Below, piece after piece: positions 22,461-34,825 of a stretch of DNA of 64,000 bases. Every line of letters starts with the position of its first letter. Within the stretch, counting starts at the first letter, position 1. The notes under the pieces were generated by a model. It had not been told where the DNA came from, searched no databases, and saw only the letters and a program-made list of their open reading frames with translations. Location: positions 51,749,213 through 51,813,212 of the forward strand of contig OZ022341.1 in the NCBI GenBank assembly GCA_963989245.1, in the 5' to 3' direction. Origin of the DNA: Nansenia antarctica. Its lineage: Eukaryota > Chordata > Actinopteri > Argentiniformes > Microstomatidae. The translations under genes were made by a program, and so were the position numbers.

Positions 22461-22864
22461 GCCCCGCGGTGGTGTAGCGGTCTAAGCACTGGCCACTAGT
22501 GCAAGCTGCCCACCGGGGACTGGGATCGTATCCCAGCTCGCCAGATCCGGATATGGCTGGGGCACACACGGGGAGCGGCATATTGGGCGGCCGCTCCCGA
22601 GGGCGGTATAGGAGTATTTCCGGACAAGGATCCGTCGCGCAACAGCGCCCCCGGGGTGCCGGAATAACAGGTGCTGGGCTCGAGGAGCCAGTCAGCTAGT
22701 CTGCCTGGCGGCCTCTTCTGGGACTGCCGGCCACGGGGTCGTGCGGCGGATCCTTCGCAATAGGCAGGGGATAATTGGATGCTAGGTTGGGTTCAATTGG
22801 CTACCAAATTGGGTGAAAAAAGGGATAAAATCTGAAAAAAATAATAAAATAAAAAAAAAAATAC
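22461..22864 (+). mobile_element. tRNA-derived SINE, full length
   Basis: Starts with a tRNA-like head: an A-box-like TGGTGTAGCGGTC and a B-box-like GGGATCGTATCCC. A unique body follows and it ends in A-rich sequence. Flanked by TACAATCT (22453-22460, 22865-22872). The same family occurs on the minus strand at 58473, 59750 and 61025. Confidence 0.88.
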
Positions 22865-22872
22865 TACAATCT

Positions 22873-23802
22873 ATGTGAATGGATTTATCTTTATCTGTAA
22901 GAGATGAGTAATGTAATCAATCAAATTCAGCTTCCCTGCGTGGCTGTAGCCTATGTTTGAATCAATGCGTGCATATGTGTATGAGCAAGGACGCTCGTGT
23001 GTGTGAACGCGCGTGTATTTGAAAACGAACAAAGAGGACAGAAAAAAGGCCAGAGGGCAGAGGGGGAGGGGTATTATTACTTATCTGCCTCTGGAGAAAA
23101 CCGCGGCTCTTAGATTAATCTTTACACCATATACATTGCTTTCCACAATAATGCTATTTTCCACAAAACAGCAATTTCACGATTATCTCTCAATCCAGTT
23201 AAACTATTAGTTACCAAATTAAATCTCATTCAAATATTCTACAATGCTTGCTTTTCACTGTTTCTCTTCCAAGAGAAGTTTAAAGGCCTCTTTGTCCGCG
23301 TGTCTGCGCGCGTGTCTTTTCTCAAGGACAAAGAACAATGGATTCCGAGACACTTGTAGGCCACAGTTTTAAAGATTTGATTTCTTAATCTACTTCAATA
23401 ATGCTCTTTCTTACAAAACAGACTTCACAGTCCAATTACACTTTATCAAATTAGGAATACTTATTCCATAAACACAATTTTACACACACACGATATTCCA
23501 TAATACTCTATACACTCAAATCACATACCTTACCATCAAATCACTATATTTACAAAAACGGACTTCGTAATCCGGCTCTCACCACCAGCCTTATGAAAGT
23601 AATAAAGATCTTATATTCCCAACAGTTACTTAAAACACAAGATTCTTTTTGCCACTAGGCCCTTTGTTTGAAAACCACCGCTATTGCGCACGCGCGTCCT
23701 ATTGGTTTAAACAGCAAGAGCGCTATTTCTTACCTGTAGGTCCTATCGCAGACGTGGACTTCAGCTTCAGTTTTCAAACGCAGAGATGTCCTGGATGTGG
23801 CT
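22873..23802 (-). other. Retroviral leader between primer site and gag
   Basis: About 930 bp of non-coding sequence in the position of the untranslated leader and packaging region. No frame of note. Confidence 0.5.
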
Positions 23803-23821
23803 CCTGGGTTTTGGCTCGCCA
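23803..23821 (-). promoter_or_regulatory. Candidate retroviral primer-binding site
   Basis: Three bases inside the 5' LTR end, the minus strand reads TGGCGAGCCAAAACCCAGG. The first ten bases are complementary to the 3' end of a tRNA ending TGGCTCGCCA, as I recall for tRNA-Arg(ACG). The remainder fits less well. Confidence 0.45.
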
Positions 23822-23824
23822 CCT

Positions 23825-23939
23825 TGTAGTCTATTAAGTTATCTGTTGGCTACTAAAATGAAGAATAGTTCTTGAACAGGTTAAGACCATTTATTCAAAG
23901 TACAAAAGTATACAGATATCAAAGCTGGATTCTGGTCTG

Positions 23940-24022
<83 letters not shown>

Positions 24023-24065
24023 GAGAGAGAGAGAGGGAGGGACAGAGAGGAGCGGCCTGGTCAAT

Positions 24066-24113
<48 letters not shown>

Positions 24114-24387
24114 GCTGCGTGTTCCAGAGGTGAGAGAGAAGAGAGAGGGCCCCTCAGAGCCCACACCCTTACTTATAAACAATAGTATGCAAATACAGTC
24201 AAAATGCAGTCACAGCCAATGGTCCTATCACATTACCTAGAGATGGTCAAGGGGGAGAGGCCAGGAGGTCCTCCCTCTTGTGAATGACCATCTCCAACAC
24301 AGAGTCGTAAAACCCCCATTCCCAGCAGGACAGGCCCACACCACATACCAGGCATGTGTGTGTGCAATCAAGTGAAAATATACTACA
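23825..24387 (-). repeat. 5' LTR of the retrovirus
   Basis: 563 bp, inverted ends TGTAGT/ACTACA, with two AG microsatellites (about 23942-24034 and 24068-24104). This is the uninterrupted counterpart of the 3' LTR and serves as the empty site for the LINE. Confidence 0.9.
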
Positions 24388-24391
24388 TTAC

Positions 24392-24897
24392 TTTGGGTGT
24401 TTTGGTGTGGATTAATTTAGCTTTAACAAGCACCATGGCTTGGACGCAATGATTAACAATGATAGCTAGAAACCGTATTAACCTTATGTAGGCTAGCCTA
24501 CCTTACAACCTGCTAAGCAGCTTATGTCCTACTGTGTGCATTCATGTTATGGAGCTGTCTGGAGCTGTCTAATGGGCAGCCTGGATCCTGCCAGATTTCA
24601 CAGTAGGTATATATTAGTTTCCTCAATCCTGATTCTACCAGAGTGAACCGGTCTCACTAATTCATCATGAATATCATCTGTGCTACATGCCAAGTCAATA
24701 ACATTCCAGCTGAACCTTCTAATGTCTTAACGTCTGCCTCTGTGTGGTCTATATTTTCAGACAACCACCAATCTCTCCTCACTACACTGTCTGAGGCCCC
24801 ATCTATCATAGGGGTTAGACTCCTAACCCTGTCTGCAAGTGGACTCTGAAGGTCCTGTGTAAAGGTGAGACATGGAGAAAGGCATGGACACACACAG

Positions 24898-24936
<39 letters not shown>

Positions 24937-25767
24937 CACATGATTGCATACACAATGTTTACATTTGTAAAGCACTAATGTCTATTCCATGAAGATAAGA
25001 GTCTGAGGAGGGAATCATCATCAATGCTTCTCTCCTCTGCTTGTCTGACAGCTCCCAATAGCAGGTCATGTGGTGCAGAGGCAGGGCCTGTGAACCACCA
25101 CACCTTCAGCTGGATTCAGGTGAAGAACAGTCACAAGCAGAGCTGTAGATCATCAGCAGCAGCCAAGGGAGAGCCTTCTTCTTCCTCCATCTCTCGCAGA
25201 GCAGAGCAGAATGGCTACTCTTATTCTCAATAAGTCTAACGCCTTTGAAAGTAATCATGAAGTTCACATCCCACAGGGCAAACCATGTAATATTAAGAAT
25301 TTCCATCGAGCTGTACTTCTCCATGTTATTGTTACTCATAAGGCCAAGCCCTGGGTATGACTGGTAAATACATGTGGCCAACACATCTCACACCAGATTA
25401 CTTTTATTTGACTATTACTCACCACAAAAGCATTCATACATCGTTTTTCATTTGAACTCAGCATTTACTTGAATATATTTTGTTTGCAATCTTATTTATT
25501 GCAATTTCATCTGTTGTAGTGTGGGAAATGTAGTTCATGTTTAATTCACATTACATGGGACCCCTCACCTTGGTCACAATCTCTTTGATTCTCCACCATT
25601 GAGATAAAGGAATTCAGAGTATGTATAAACTACCATGGCAATAAACTGATTCTGATTTAAGCTTGTAGGCTGCAGTTTTTCAGACAACCTGCTACAGTAG
25701 GCTATGGCTAGTGCACTCTTACGCTAAGTAGTGTGTAGTAATGTATGTAAATGTATAATAAATCCAC
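24392..25767 (+). repeat. Inner part of left inverted arm
   Basis: Reverse complement of about 28091-29470, nearly identical. Frames of 90 and 92 codons recur in both arms with the same translation, but they look like chance frames. Includes a (CA)n tract at about 24902-24932. Confidence 0.9.
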
Positions 25768-25983
25768 TTTTCTTTTTACAGAGTAATGTATTTTATTTAT
25801 TCAGTAGGTGGATGACCTCCAGCACCTCTGATAGCCCAGTAACTGTAACAATTTTGTCTCTGATTATGGCAGACCTGCATTTCATGCAGTGCGGGCTCGT
25901 TTCCATGGCCTGGCAGCCAATCAGGTTTCATGGTCATGTTTTGTGCATGCACTCACACACACACAAACACACACACTCCCCCT

Positions 25984-26630
25984 TCAAGCCCATCTCCTTG
26001 TACTACTTATAAGCTTAAGTACAGCCTCCTGAAATGGAGCATAATCTCCATTAACAGTATGGTTAAAAAGCAGAGAGATGTCGGGAAACTGTTCTCTGAA
26101 TTCTTCCTCAGCATGCAGTCTCTGGTCGTCTGTGGAGAAAGGCTCTGCCCCAAACACTGATGCTCGCTTCAGTATTGAGGTCACATCTTGCTGGTACATC
26201 TGGGAAGCACCTTCTCCATTTGGCAGCAGGTCAGGATTGATCCTTTTCTGGCATCCTCCTTCTGCCAACTGATTTGGAACACCCTTGCCTGCAGAGCAAT
26301 ACCGTATGTACTGATTAGGATAATATCGCATTCCAAACATTCACTCTATTCATTTTTCCATAGACTATGGACTGGGCACAACTAGGGGATACAGTATTCT
26401 ATAGATGTCTAGGAAGATCTATACTGTACATGTTACTCATGCTGATGTGATGTGTGAATATAATGCACCTGGAATTGGATGCTCATTCCATGACTGGACA
26501 ACTCTATCCAGGCCTATTTTGCTGACTTGACAGGTGAGGTTCGAGATGCAGTATTGGACCAGAGAATCGTCCATGTCAATGATGTCCTCATTCACCATGT
26601 GGACCAGAGCCTGTTTCAATGGTGGCCAGA
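25984..26630 (-). pseudogene. C-terminal exons of an integrase-core protein
   Basis: Two minus-strand exons, 26630-26469 and 26288-25984, with matching AG/GT borders; the codon split at the join is a Gly. The first encodes W-P-P-L then DRVVQSWNEHPIPG; the second begins KGVPNQLAEGGC and ends near FQEAVLKLISSTRRWA before a stop. Trp-Asn-x-His-x-Ile-Pro-Gly-Lys-Gly with a downstream helical tail matches my memory of the rve-type integrase-core proteins common in fish genomes. The DDE catalytic part should lie upstream (higher coordinates), but I find no coding sequence there, so the gene is truncated. Confidence 0.6.
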
Positions 26631-26956
26631 CTAATAAATTAAATGATGTTGACTGCACCATCAGGAACCTTGCATTCCTATTCAAGGTTTGTACAGTAGT
26701 CCTACATTTGGCAGATTATTAATGCTAGAGCTACAGGCCAGATGCTAACATTTTACAGATGATAGGCCTAGCTCACTTCATATTGCCCTATATATGTAGA
26801 GCCCATATCGGCTTGTGGTATTAGCTTCTCGTGGCGCGTGGTACTGCATACCCTACTTATCGCTAGCACCAATAACCCGAGTATACTTTAACCAATAATC
26901 TAAACATTCGAAATAAATGCATACATATAATAGACGGTCTCTGAAAAGTCATGGGA

Positions 26957-27015
26957 TGCCACCTCCAGTGTGTGTGCGCTGGACGAGACACGTGTAGGCT
27001 CCACACTGGAGGTGG
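26957..27015. repeat. Perfect 14-bp inverted repeat
   Basis: CCACCTCCAGTGTG is followed about 30 bp later by CACACTGGAGGTGG. It lies between the divergent integrase and plus-strand exons. Confidence 0.8.
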
Positions 27016-27203
27016 AGGGAGGATGATTTTTCCCAGACATGGCTGGGCTGTCGGTGTCCCATTGTGGGAAAAGCTACAAAGAACAAGTGTGTGCTTTAAC
27101 TGTTGTTGTATGATCGCCAATAAGAATGCAATTTTAAATTTAGCGGTTGGATGGGTGATTATTAATAATTAGTAAGCTCACCAAGATGTTTTTTTAAACA
27201 CAG

Positions 27204-27921
27204 GTGACATCAGAGAGTATTCACCTTGTGGATGAAGCGGGGATCACCCTTTTCCCTGAGGAAGGGCGCTTCTGCTCCTATGCCCTGGGTGTGTCAGGAC
27301 GTACCTTCAGTGTAATGGGGGACAACGTCCCACCATCCTCCTCACACCTCAGTCCTGCTCCTGTTCCCTCTCCTCCCCCCTCTACCTCCACTCCTCCCTC
27401 TCCTTCCCCTGGCCGCTTTGGATTTTTAAATCCATCTACCTTAACTCCCACTGGCCCTCCGACTGCAAGCTCAAGACCTCCCAAAACATACATACGGTAA
27501 GGTTTTTTCAGTAGTCCAAGTCAAACAAAGGCTTTTAATAACAAAATTAGGTAGGCCTTGCTAATAGGTTACAATTTTAATATGAATAATTTTCAGTGGC
27601 CATCATGATGGTACCACCAATACTTATACATTTGCACCATCACTCAGCTACATTAGACTGTCTGAAAAAAGTTTAAACGAAGCTGTTAGGCTTAAAGTAC
27701 TTTCTTGGTGCGTGTGTGTTAACTCTACAGAAAAATAATAGCTGGAGTTGTTGAGGGGGGACAGCTCTATCCCAACAATGTCATCCAGATCACATTCAGC
27801 CCAAGTGACTCAACGGTCACTCATGTGGCCGAAAAAGCAAAGGCAGCCATGGGGACAACAGAGGACATTGTCCTCACTGACTGCCAGGGCTGCCTGATTG
27901 TTGACAGTCAGGCTACGCGAG
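27204..27921 (+). CDS. Two spliced exons of an unknown gene in the transposon core
   Basis: Exon 27204-27496 follows ...TTTAAACACAG and ends at GTAAGG. Exon 27731-27921 follows CTCTACAG and ends at GTAAGT. Joining them keeps the frame (Arg-Lys at the join), giving about 160 residues. The first exon has a Ser/Pro-rich stretch of about 45 residues. The second reads QLYPNNVIQITFSPSD and DIVLTDCQGCLIVD. I do not recognise the protein. It is divergent from the integrase exons, about 570 bp away, and could be a second transposon gene or a captured host fragment. No start or stop exon is found. Confidence 0.5.
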
Positions 27922-28090
27922 GTAAGTTCTGTAATAGGTAGAGCAGACAGCCTTGTTTGCTATTGCCAGAGGAGGTCATCCAGCACCTCTGAGAGCCCAG
28001 TAACTGCAGAGCAGGAAATAATCAAACTGATGAAGATAAATATTTTGTGAGGTTTATTACGGAATAAATAAAGTACATAACTGTAAACAC

Positions 28091-28921
28091 GTGGATTTAT
28101 TATACATTTACATACATTACTACACACTACTTAGCGTAAGAGTGCACTAGCCATAGCCTACTGTAGCAGGTTGTCTGAAAAACTGCAGCCTACAAGCTTA
28201 AATCAGAATCAGTTTATTGCCATGGTAGTTTATACATACTCTGAATTCCTTTATCTCAATGGTGGAGAATCAAAGAGATTGTGACCAAGGTGAGGGGTCC
28301 CATGTAATGTGAATTAAACATAAACTACATTTCCCACACTACAACAGATGAAATTGCAATAAATAAGATTGCAAACAAAATATATTCAAGTAAATGCTGA
28401 GTTCAAATGAAAAACGATGTATGAATGCTTTTGTGGTGAGTAATAGTCAAATAAAAGTAATCTGGTGTGAGATGTGTTGGCCACATGTATTTACCAGTCA
28501 TACCCAGGGCTTGGCCTTATGAGTAACAATAACATGGAGAAGTACAGCTCGATGGAAATTCTTAATATTACATGGTTTGCCCTGTGGGATGTGAACTTCA
28601 TGATTACTTTCAAAGGCGTTAGACTTATTGAGAATAAGAGTAGCCATTCTGCTCTGCTCTGCGAGAGATGGAGGAAGAAGAAGGCTCTCCCTTGGCTGCT
28701 GCTGATGATCTACAGCTCTGCTTGTGACTGTTCTTCACCTGAATCCAGCTGAAGGTGTGGTGGTTCACAGGCCCTGCCTCTGCACCACATGACCTGCTAT
28801 TGGGAGCTGTCAGACAAGCAGAGGAGAGAAGCATTGATGATGATTCCCTCCTCAGACTCTTATCTTCATGGAATAGACATTAGTGCTTTACAAATGTAAA
28901 CATTGTGTATGCAATCATGTG

Positions 28922-28962
<41 letters not shown>

Positions 28963-29840
28963 CTGTGTGTGTCCATGCCTTTCTCCATGTCTCACCTTTA
29001 CACAGGACCTTCAGAGTCCACTTGCAGACAGGGTTAGGAGTCTAACCCCTATGATAGATGGGGCCTCAGACAGTGTAGTGAGGAGAGATTGGTGGTTGTC
29101 TGAAAATATAGACCACACAGAGGCAGACGTTAAGACATTAGAAGGTTCAGCTGGAATGTTATTGACTTGGCATGTAGCACAGATGATATTCATGATGAAT
29201 TAGTGAGACCGGTTCACTCTGGTAGAATCAGGATTGAGGAAACTAATATATAGCTACTGTGAAATCTGGCAGGATCCAGGCTGCCCATTAGACAGCTCCA
29301 GACAGCTCCATAACATGAATGCACACAGTAGGACATAAGCTGCTTAGCAGGTTGTGAGGTAGGCTAGCCTACATAAGGTTAATACGGTTTCTAGCTATCA
29401 TTGTTAATCATTGCGTCCAAGCCATGGTGCTTGTTAAAGCTAAATTAATCCACACCAAAACACCCAAAGTAACGTTAACACCTCTATTATGAATACATAT
29501 AACACTATAGCGTATAGGTGTGACGTAATCTGCTATAGCTAACGTGCTGTAATCTAACGTATTTATTCATAAGGAAGTAGTTTACATAGCAGAAATATGC
29601 AACGCTAACGCTAATGTTAGCTTGTCAGCTAACAGTAACGGCACAAATGTTTTCGGTACAACCCCTGTATTTTAACTTGGAAAAGTCCGAACGAACCCCC
29701 TCCTTGTCAACGCCCACCTGGCTGGAGTGTGCCGATTCAAAGAGGAACAGAAAATAGAATTCTCTCGTATGACGTCACTGACAAGTCAATCCGTTTCCGT
29801 TTTCAAAAGGAATATCGAACTGACAAAACATACACGGACC
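28091..29840 (-). repeat. Right inverted arm of the DNA transposon
   Basis: Uninterrupted arm of about 1750 bp, reverse complement of the left arm. It has a single copy of the 307-bp unit, a TG microsatellite at about 28925-28959 and one TGACGTCA near 29770. Confidence 0.88.
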
Positions 29841-29846
29841 ATAGTT

Positions 29847-29961
29847 GCTAAGGAATATTGTCAGTTGACCAATTGAACAAATTGTAACTTTAAACAATGG
29901 ATTATCTATTAAACATGCAACAGTCAGATGTTTTAGACCACATCATGTGAATATAGGCAAG
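29847..29961. other. Short spacer between transposon and LINE
   Basis: No feature seen; begins with the right flank GCTAAGG of the transposon insertion. Confidence 0.5.
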
Positions 29962-30356
29962 GCAAGATTTTTTATATAGCACATTTCATACAACAGGGGC
30001 AATTCAAAGTGCTTTACATACATTATTTAAAATTACAGCAAGAGGAGCATAAGAAAATAAAAATTACAATGAATAAAAGCAAATATAAGAAGTAAATAAA
30101 TAAAACATTTAAAAAGACAATAGTTAATGGAAAAAAGACATTGATAGAAGTGTTTGTGTTTAATCATAACTGGTGCAAAACACAAAGGTTTTTAGCTTAG
30201 ATTTAAATATTTTAAGGGATTGGGCCTGTTTGATTTCTTCTGGGAGTTTGTTCCAGGAGCATGCAGCAGCGTGACTGAAAGCTGCTGCACCGTGTTTTGT
30301 TTTTACTCTTGGAATTATTAGCTGATTTGTCTCAGCTGACCTTAGGGACCTTGCAG

Positions 30357-32430
30357 TCCAAAAACTGATCAACGAGAGGGACAACGCCTTCTTCGCAGGG
30401 AAGAGCACACCGCTGTACAGCTCCACCAGGGCCAACCTAAAGCGCGGAATCAAAGCGGCCAAGGCAGAGCACAGAGAGAAGATTGAGGAATGCCTCCTGA
30501 GCAACGACTCCAGGCGGATGTGGCAGGGGGTTCAGCAGATGACAAACTTCAGAGCCAACAGGCTCACAGCCGCAGAGGACGACCCCCTGCTGGCGGGAAA
30601 GCTGAACACCTTCTACGCCCGGTTCGACGAGGGGCGAACGGAGGTAACCGCAACACAAACACCACTCTCTCCAGCTCTCAGCAGCCTCACCCTCACAGAG
30701 CATGAGGTGAGACGCGTACTGAAGGCGGTGGACCCCAGGAAAGCCTCGGGGCCGGATGGCGTCCTGGGACGGGTGCTGAGAGACTGCGCCGACCAGCTGG
30801 CCGGGGTTTTCACCAACATCTTTAACCAGTCCCTGTCCCAGGCCACCGTCCCACCCTGCCTGAAAACCTCAACTATCATCCCAGTCCCGAAGAAAAGCAC
30901 GGTGAGCTGCCTAAACGACTACCGCCCGGTGGCACTCACACCAATCATCATGAAGTGCTTCGAGAAACTAGTCCGGGCCCACATACTCACACGCCTCCCG
31001 CCCAACCTGGATCCATACCAGTTCGCCTACAGAGCCCACAGGTCCACAGAGGACGCCATCGCGACGACTCTCCACGCCACTCTATCCCACCTGGAGAGGG
31101 GAAACAGCTACGCGAGACTGCTCTTCGTGGACTTCAGCTCCGCCTTCAACACCATCCTTCCAGACAGGCTAGTGACCAAACTACTAGACCTGGGTCTATC
31201 ACACTCTATATGTGCGTGGATCAAGGACTTCCTGACCGACCGCCCCCAGAGGGTGCGGGTGGGCCCCCACACCTCCACAGCCCTCAGCCTCAGCACTGGG
31301 TCCCCCCAGGGCTGCGTGCTAAGCCCCATCCTCTACAACCTCTACACCTACGACTTCACCCCCGTCCACCCCAGCAACTACATCGTAAAGTTTGCAGACG
31401 ACACCACCGTGGTGGGATGTATCTCGGGGGGGGGACGAGGCGGCGTACAGGGATGAGGTAGAGCAACTGAGCAAGCTGTGCAAGGTTAACAACCTGCTGC
31501 TGAACAAGTCAAAGACCCAGGAAATCATCGTAGACTTCAGGAGGAAAAAGTCCGAGATCCAGCCCCTGCTCATCGACGGAGAGAGCGTGGAGAGAGTCTC
31601 AACCCTCCGATTCCTGGGACATCACATGCGGGATGACCTGACCTGGAAGGACAACACAAAAGGCACCATCAAGAGGGCACAACAGCGGCTATACACCCTG
31701 AGATGCCTCAGGAAGGAACACAGCAAGCAGGAGATACTGGTGACCTTTTACCGCGGCGCAGTGGAGAGCATCCTCACCTACGGCATCTGCAACTGGTTCT
31801 CCAGCTGCACAACAGCGGAGAGAAATGCGCTACAGAGAGTAGTGAGAACAGCACAGAAGATCACCGGCGCCCCCCTCCCCTCTCTGGAAGAGCTGTACAA
31901 CACACGCTGTCTCAGGAAGGCCTCAAAGATCTCCAGGGACCCGACCCACCCTGGGCACGTACACTTTACCAGGCTGCCCTCGAAAAGGAGGTTCAGGACC
32001 CTGGCCGCTAAGACAAACAGACTGAAGAACTGCTTCTACCACAGGGCCGTCCAGGCCCTGAACACAGCAAAGACCTAAGTTCTGGGCCCTGGACAGTCTG
32101 GACGGATTGTATGGCAGCTGCTGGACTGAAAAAATCAGGTGTAGTGCTGAGGCACAAACATGTACATTTCAAGCCTGCAAACTGTGACACTTTAAATAAC
32201 GTGAAAAAATACTATTGTGCAATATGACAACCCTAGTCGACTATCTGTACAGTATAGTACAGTGGATTGTGTACATAGCCTTTATTTATGTAAACCAGCT
32301 CCTTCCCTTCTTGTGATTTGTTTTAAAAGTGTGTTTTTCTTCCCTTTCCTAACACCAGGGGAGCCACCCCTCCTAAATTGCGTTGTTTGGTACCTGTACT
32401 GTAGCAATGACAATAAAGTCCATTCATTCA
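30357..32430 (+). mobile_element. 5'-truncated LINE (CR1/L2/Rex group) inside the L2 copy
   Basis: 2074 bp flanked by TTGCAG (30351-30356, 32431-32436). It ends in AATGACAATAAAGTCCATTC, the tail of this fish LINE family. Same family as the two pieces at 44.4-46.9 kb. The 5' endonuclease part is missing. Confidence 0.85.
30400..32078 (+). pseudogene. LINE reverse transcriptase with a G-tract frameshift
   Basis: Covers the linker and complete reverse transcriptase: DPRKASGPDGV, FVDFSSAFNTI, GSPQGCVLSPILYN, KFADDTTVVG. Then comes the thumb and C-terminal region ending RAVQALNTAKT. Right after the FADD block, a run of ten G (31429-31438) replaces the eight G of the sister copy near 46.6 kb, shifting the frame. 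Downstream coding continues in the new frame from about 31392 to 32078. The enzyme would need this repaired, so the copy is inactive. Confidence 0.82.
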
Positions 32431-33740
32431 TTGCAGGAATATAGGGTGGGAGGAGATCTGATATGTATTTTGGTCCAAGACCATTTTGTGATTTGTGTCA
32501 TTAGGATGATTTTGAATTCAATTCTCTGAGAGACTGGTAGCCAGTGCAGGGATCTCAGGATTGGTGTCATGTGTTTACCAAATTTCTTTGTTTTTGTTAG
32601 GACCCTAGCAGCAGCGTTTTGGATGAGCTGCAATTTACGAACAGCTCCTTTAGATAGGCCTGTTAGTAGACCATTACAATAATCAAGTCTACTCAAAACA
32701 AATGCATGGATGAGTTTTTCAAGGTCTTGCTTGGACATGAAACCTCTCATTCTTGTTATGTTTTTCAGGTGATAGTAGGCTGATTTAGCTACCGAGTTTA
32801 TGTGGCTGTTGAAGTTTAGAACGGAGTCTAGAATTACACCAAGATTTCTGACCTGTTTTTTAGTTTGAACAGAGAGAGAATCAAGTTTTGCACTGACTTT
32901 GGATCTTTTGTCAGGTGCACCGAATACAATTATCTCTGTTTTGTCCTTGTTTAGTTGGAGGAAGTTTTGTGTCATCCAGGCGTTTATTTGCTCAATGCAA
33001 TTACAGAGATTGTCAATGGGACTATAGTCATTCAGTGAGAGGGCTATGTAGATTTGAGTGTCATCCGCATAGTTGTGGTAGGCAATTTTGTTCTTTTTCA
33101 TGATGTGTCCCAATGGAAGCATGTTGAATAGAAGGGGGCCAAGGATTGACCCTTGGGGAACCCCACATGTCATTTTAATTTGGTCAGATACAAAGTTGCC
33201 AATGGAGACATAGTAGTTTCTGTCCTGTAGGTAGGATCTAAACGTCCTACCCAGGTTTTTAGTCTATCTATTAGAATGTCGTGGTCTACAGTGTCAAAGG
33301 CAGCACTAAGATCTAGTAGTACCAAAACTGAGATTTTTCCAGAGTCTGTGTTTACGCGAATGTCATTAAGGACCTTAATAAGGGCCGTTTCAGTGCTATG
33401 TAGGGGGTGAAAGCCTGATTGAAAGTCATCAAAGAGATAATTTAGGGTCAAATAATTGCTAAGTTGTTCGTGGGCAACCATTTCAATAATTTTTCCTGTA
33501 CAGGGAAGGTTTGATATGGGCCTGTAGTTGTTTAGTACAAATGGGTCTAGGCCGTTCTTTTTTTACTAGAGGCTTAATAACTGCAGTTTTCAGGGCTTCA
33601 GGGAAGATTCCTGATGAAAGGGAGGTGTTAATTATTTGTATTAGTTCGCCTGCCATGCAGCTAAATATTATTAAAAAAAAATGTTTGGCAGGACATCAAG
33701 GGCACAGGTGGATGGTCTAAGAATATCAATAATAATCCCA

Positions 33741-34475
33741 AGAATGTCCCGCTTATTCTAGCCTTAAATGCAACACGAGAGGAGAGAGAGGCTTTTGGAC
33801 TATGAAGGAATGCTTAAAATAGGAAAGGACCCCTGTGAGGGAGTTTGGAGGCACAAATGCACAATGCCCAGCTTTCTAAGGGTGCTCCACTGGCCACTGC
33901 CATAGCAACCCTGCCCAGGGGCAACCATACTCCCATCCTCCATGGCGCTGTTCTCTGGTCCTGATCCTAAGGACCACCGGGTCTCCAGATTTTTGTCCCA
34001 GCCCAGTGGAAACACAACACACCTGATTAAATGAAATCACAGGCTTTATGATTGGTTGGTTTATTGAATTGAGTGTGTTAGTGCAAGACTAGAACCAAAG
34101 CATGCACACCATGTGAGTCTGAAGACCACTGCCTATGAACTAATTCATTCTCCATATGGCCAATAACACACTCAATGGCTGATTACTATAGATCTATAAC
34201 CAGCCAGGGTACACTTCACTGCTCTGGGTCAATATAGATCAACCTGTTAAATTTATGTGTGCAATAATTCTACCTCCAAGGATTTTCAATCAATCAACCT
34301 TATCAATCAATTAGTGAAAACATGCAACTGTAGTCATGAAGCCTGCCTTTATAGATCAGTATTGATCCCACTAATGTGTTTCCTGTAATGCTCCACTGTA
34401 GGAGGTGTCTACATTTTGGAAGGTATTGACTAATGACCAACTGAAAAGGATAGATATGTGATTGAGATTTAGGGC
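33741..34475. other. Non-coding DNA, probably old repeat remains
   Basis: Nothing coding. The part at about 33950-34140 (CTGGTCCTGATCC..., ...GACCACTGCCTATGAACTA) has the look of a decayed DNA-transposon repeat, but I cannot place its ends. Confidence 0.4.
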
Positions 34476-34602
34476 GGGTTTCACAGACAAGGTTTAAACC
34501 TAGTCCAAGATTAAATCACACTTGCAATGGACAATCTCCATTGAGGATTTTTAGTCTAGGATTAATCTTAATCTGCGTCCCTGAAACCAGCCGGGTGAGC
34601 AG
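34476..34602. mobile_element. Small fold-back repeat (MITE-like)
   Basis: GCGGGTTTCACAGACAAGG... and ...CTGCGTCCCTGAAACCAGC are approximate inverted repeats, with AGTCCAAGATTAA/TTAATC... in between. About 127 bp, a style very common in fish genomes. Superfamily not determined. Confidence 0.5.
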
Positions 34603-34825
34603 CGCCAGAAATCCATAGCAGACTCATTATACAGTAGCAAATACTATGAGGTGCAAAATTTGGTATATGTTTAGGCATCCAAACCATTTAGTCACAGATG
34701 ACTGATCATTCACGCGCACACGGATTGAGAAATTATAAGAAAAGTGGTCCATTTATGAAGTCATAAAATGTGGCATAGACATTATTGTAAACTACGCCTT
34801 TAAATAAAAAACGTGTTGCTGCAGC

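Larger units (their letters stand above)
29962..33740 (-). mobile_element. L2-type LINE, 5' truncated and interrupted
   Basis: Minus-strand reverse transcriptase pieces: 33481-33170 (LDLSAAFDTVDHDIL), 33173-32440 (GVPQGSILGPLLF, YADDTQIY, then a long thumb region to LHWLPVSQRIEFKI) and, after a 2.1-kb insertion, 30350-30160 (HGAAAFSHAAACSWNKLP...). A frameshift lies between the first two pieces. The 3' end near 29962-30130 has the usual GCAATTCAAAGTGCTTTACA-like LINE tail. The endonuclease is absent. Defective. Confidence 0.82.

Noticed and set aside
24657..29203. Frames of 60-106 codons repeated in both transposon arms as conserved genes
   Set aside because: They recur because the arms are copies. 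They contain microsatellite translation, and no domain or splice pattern supports them.
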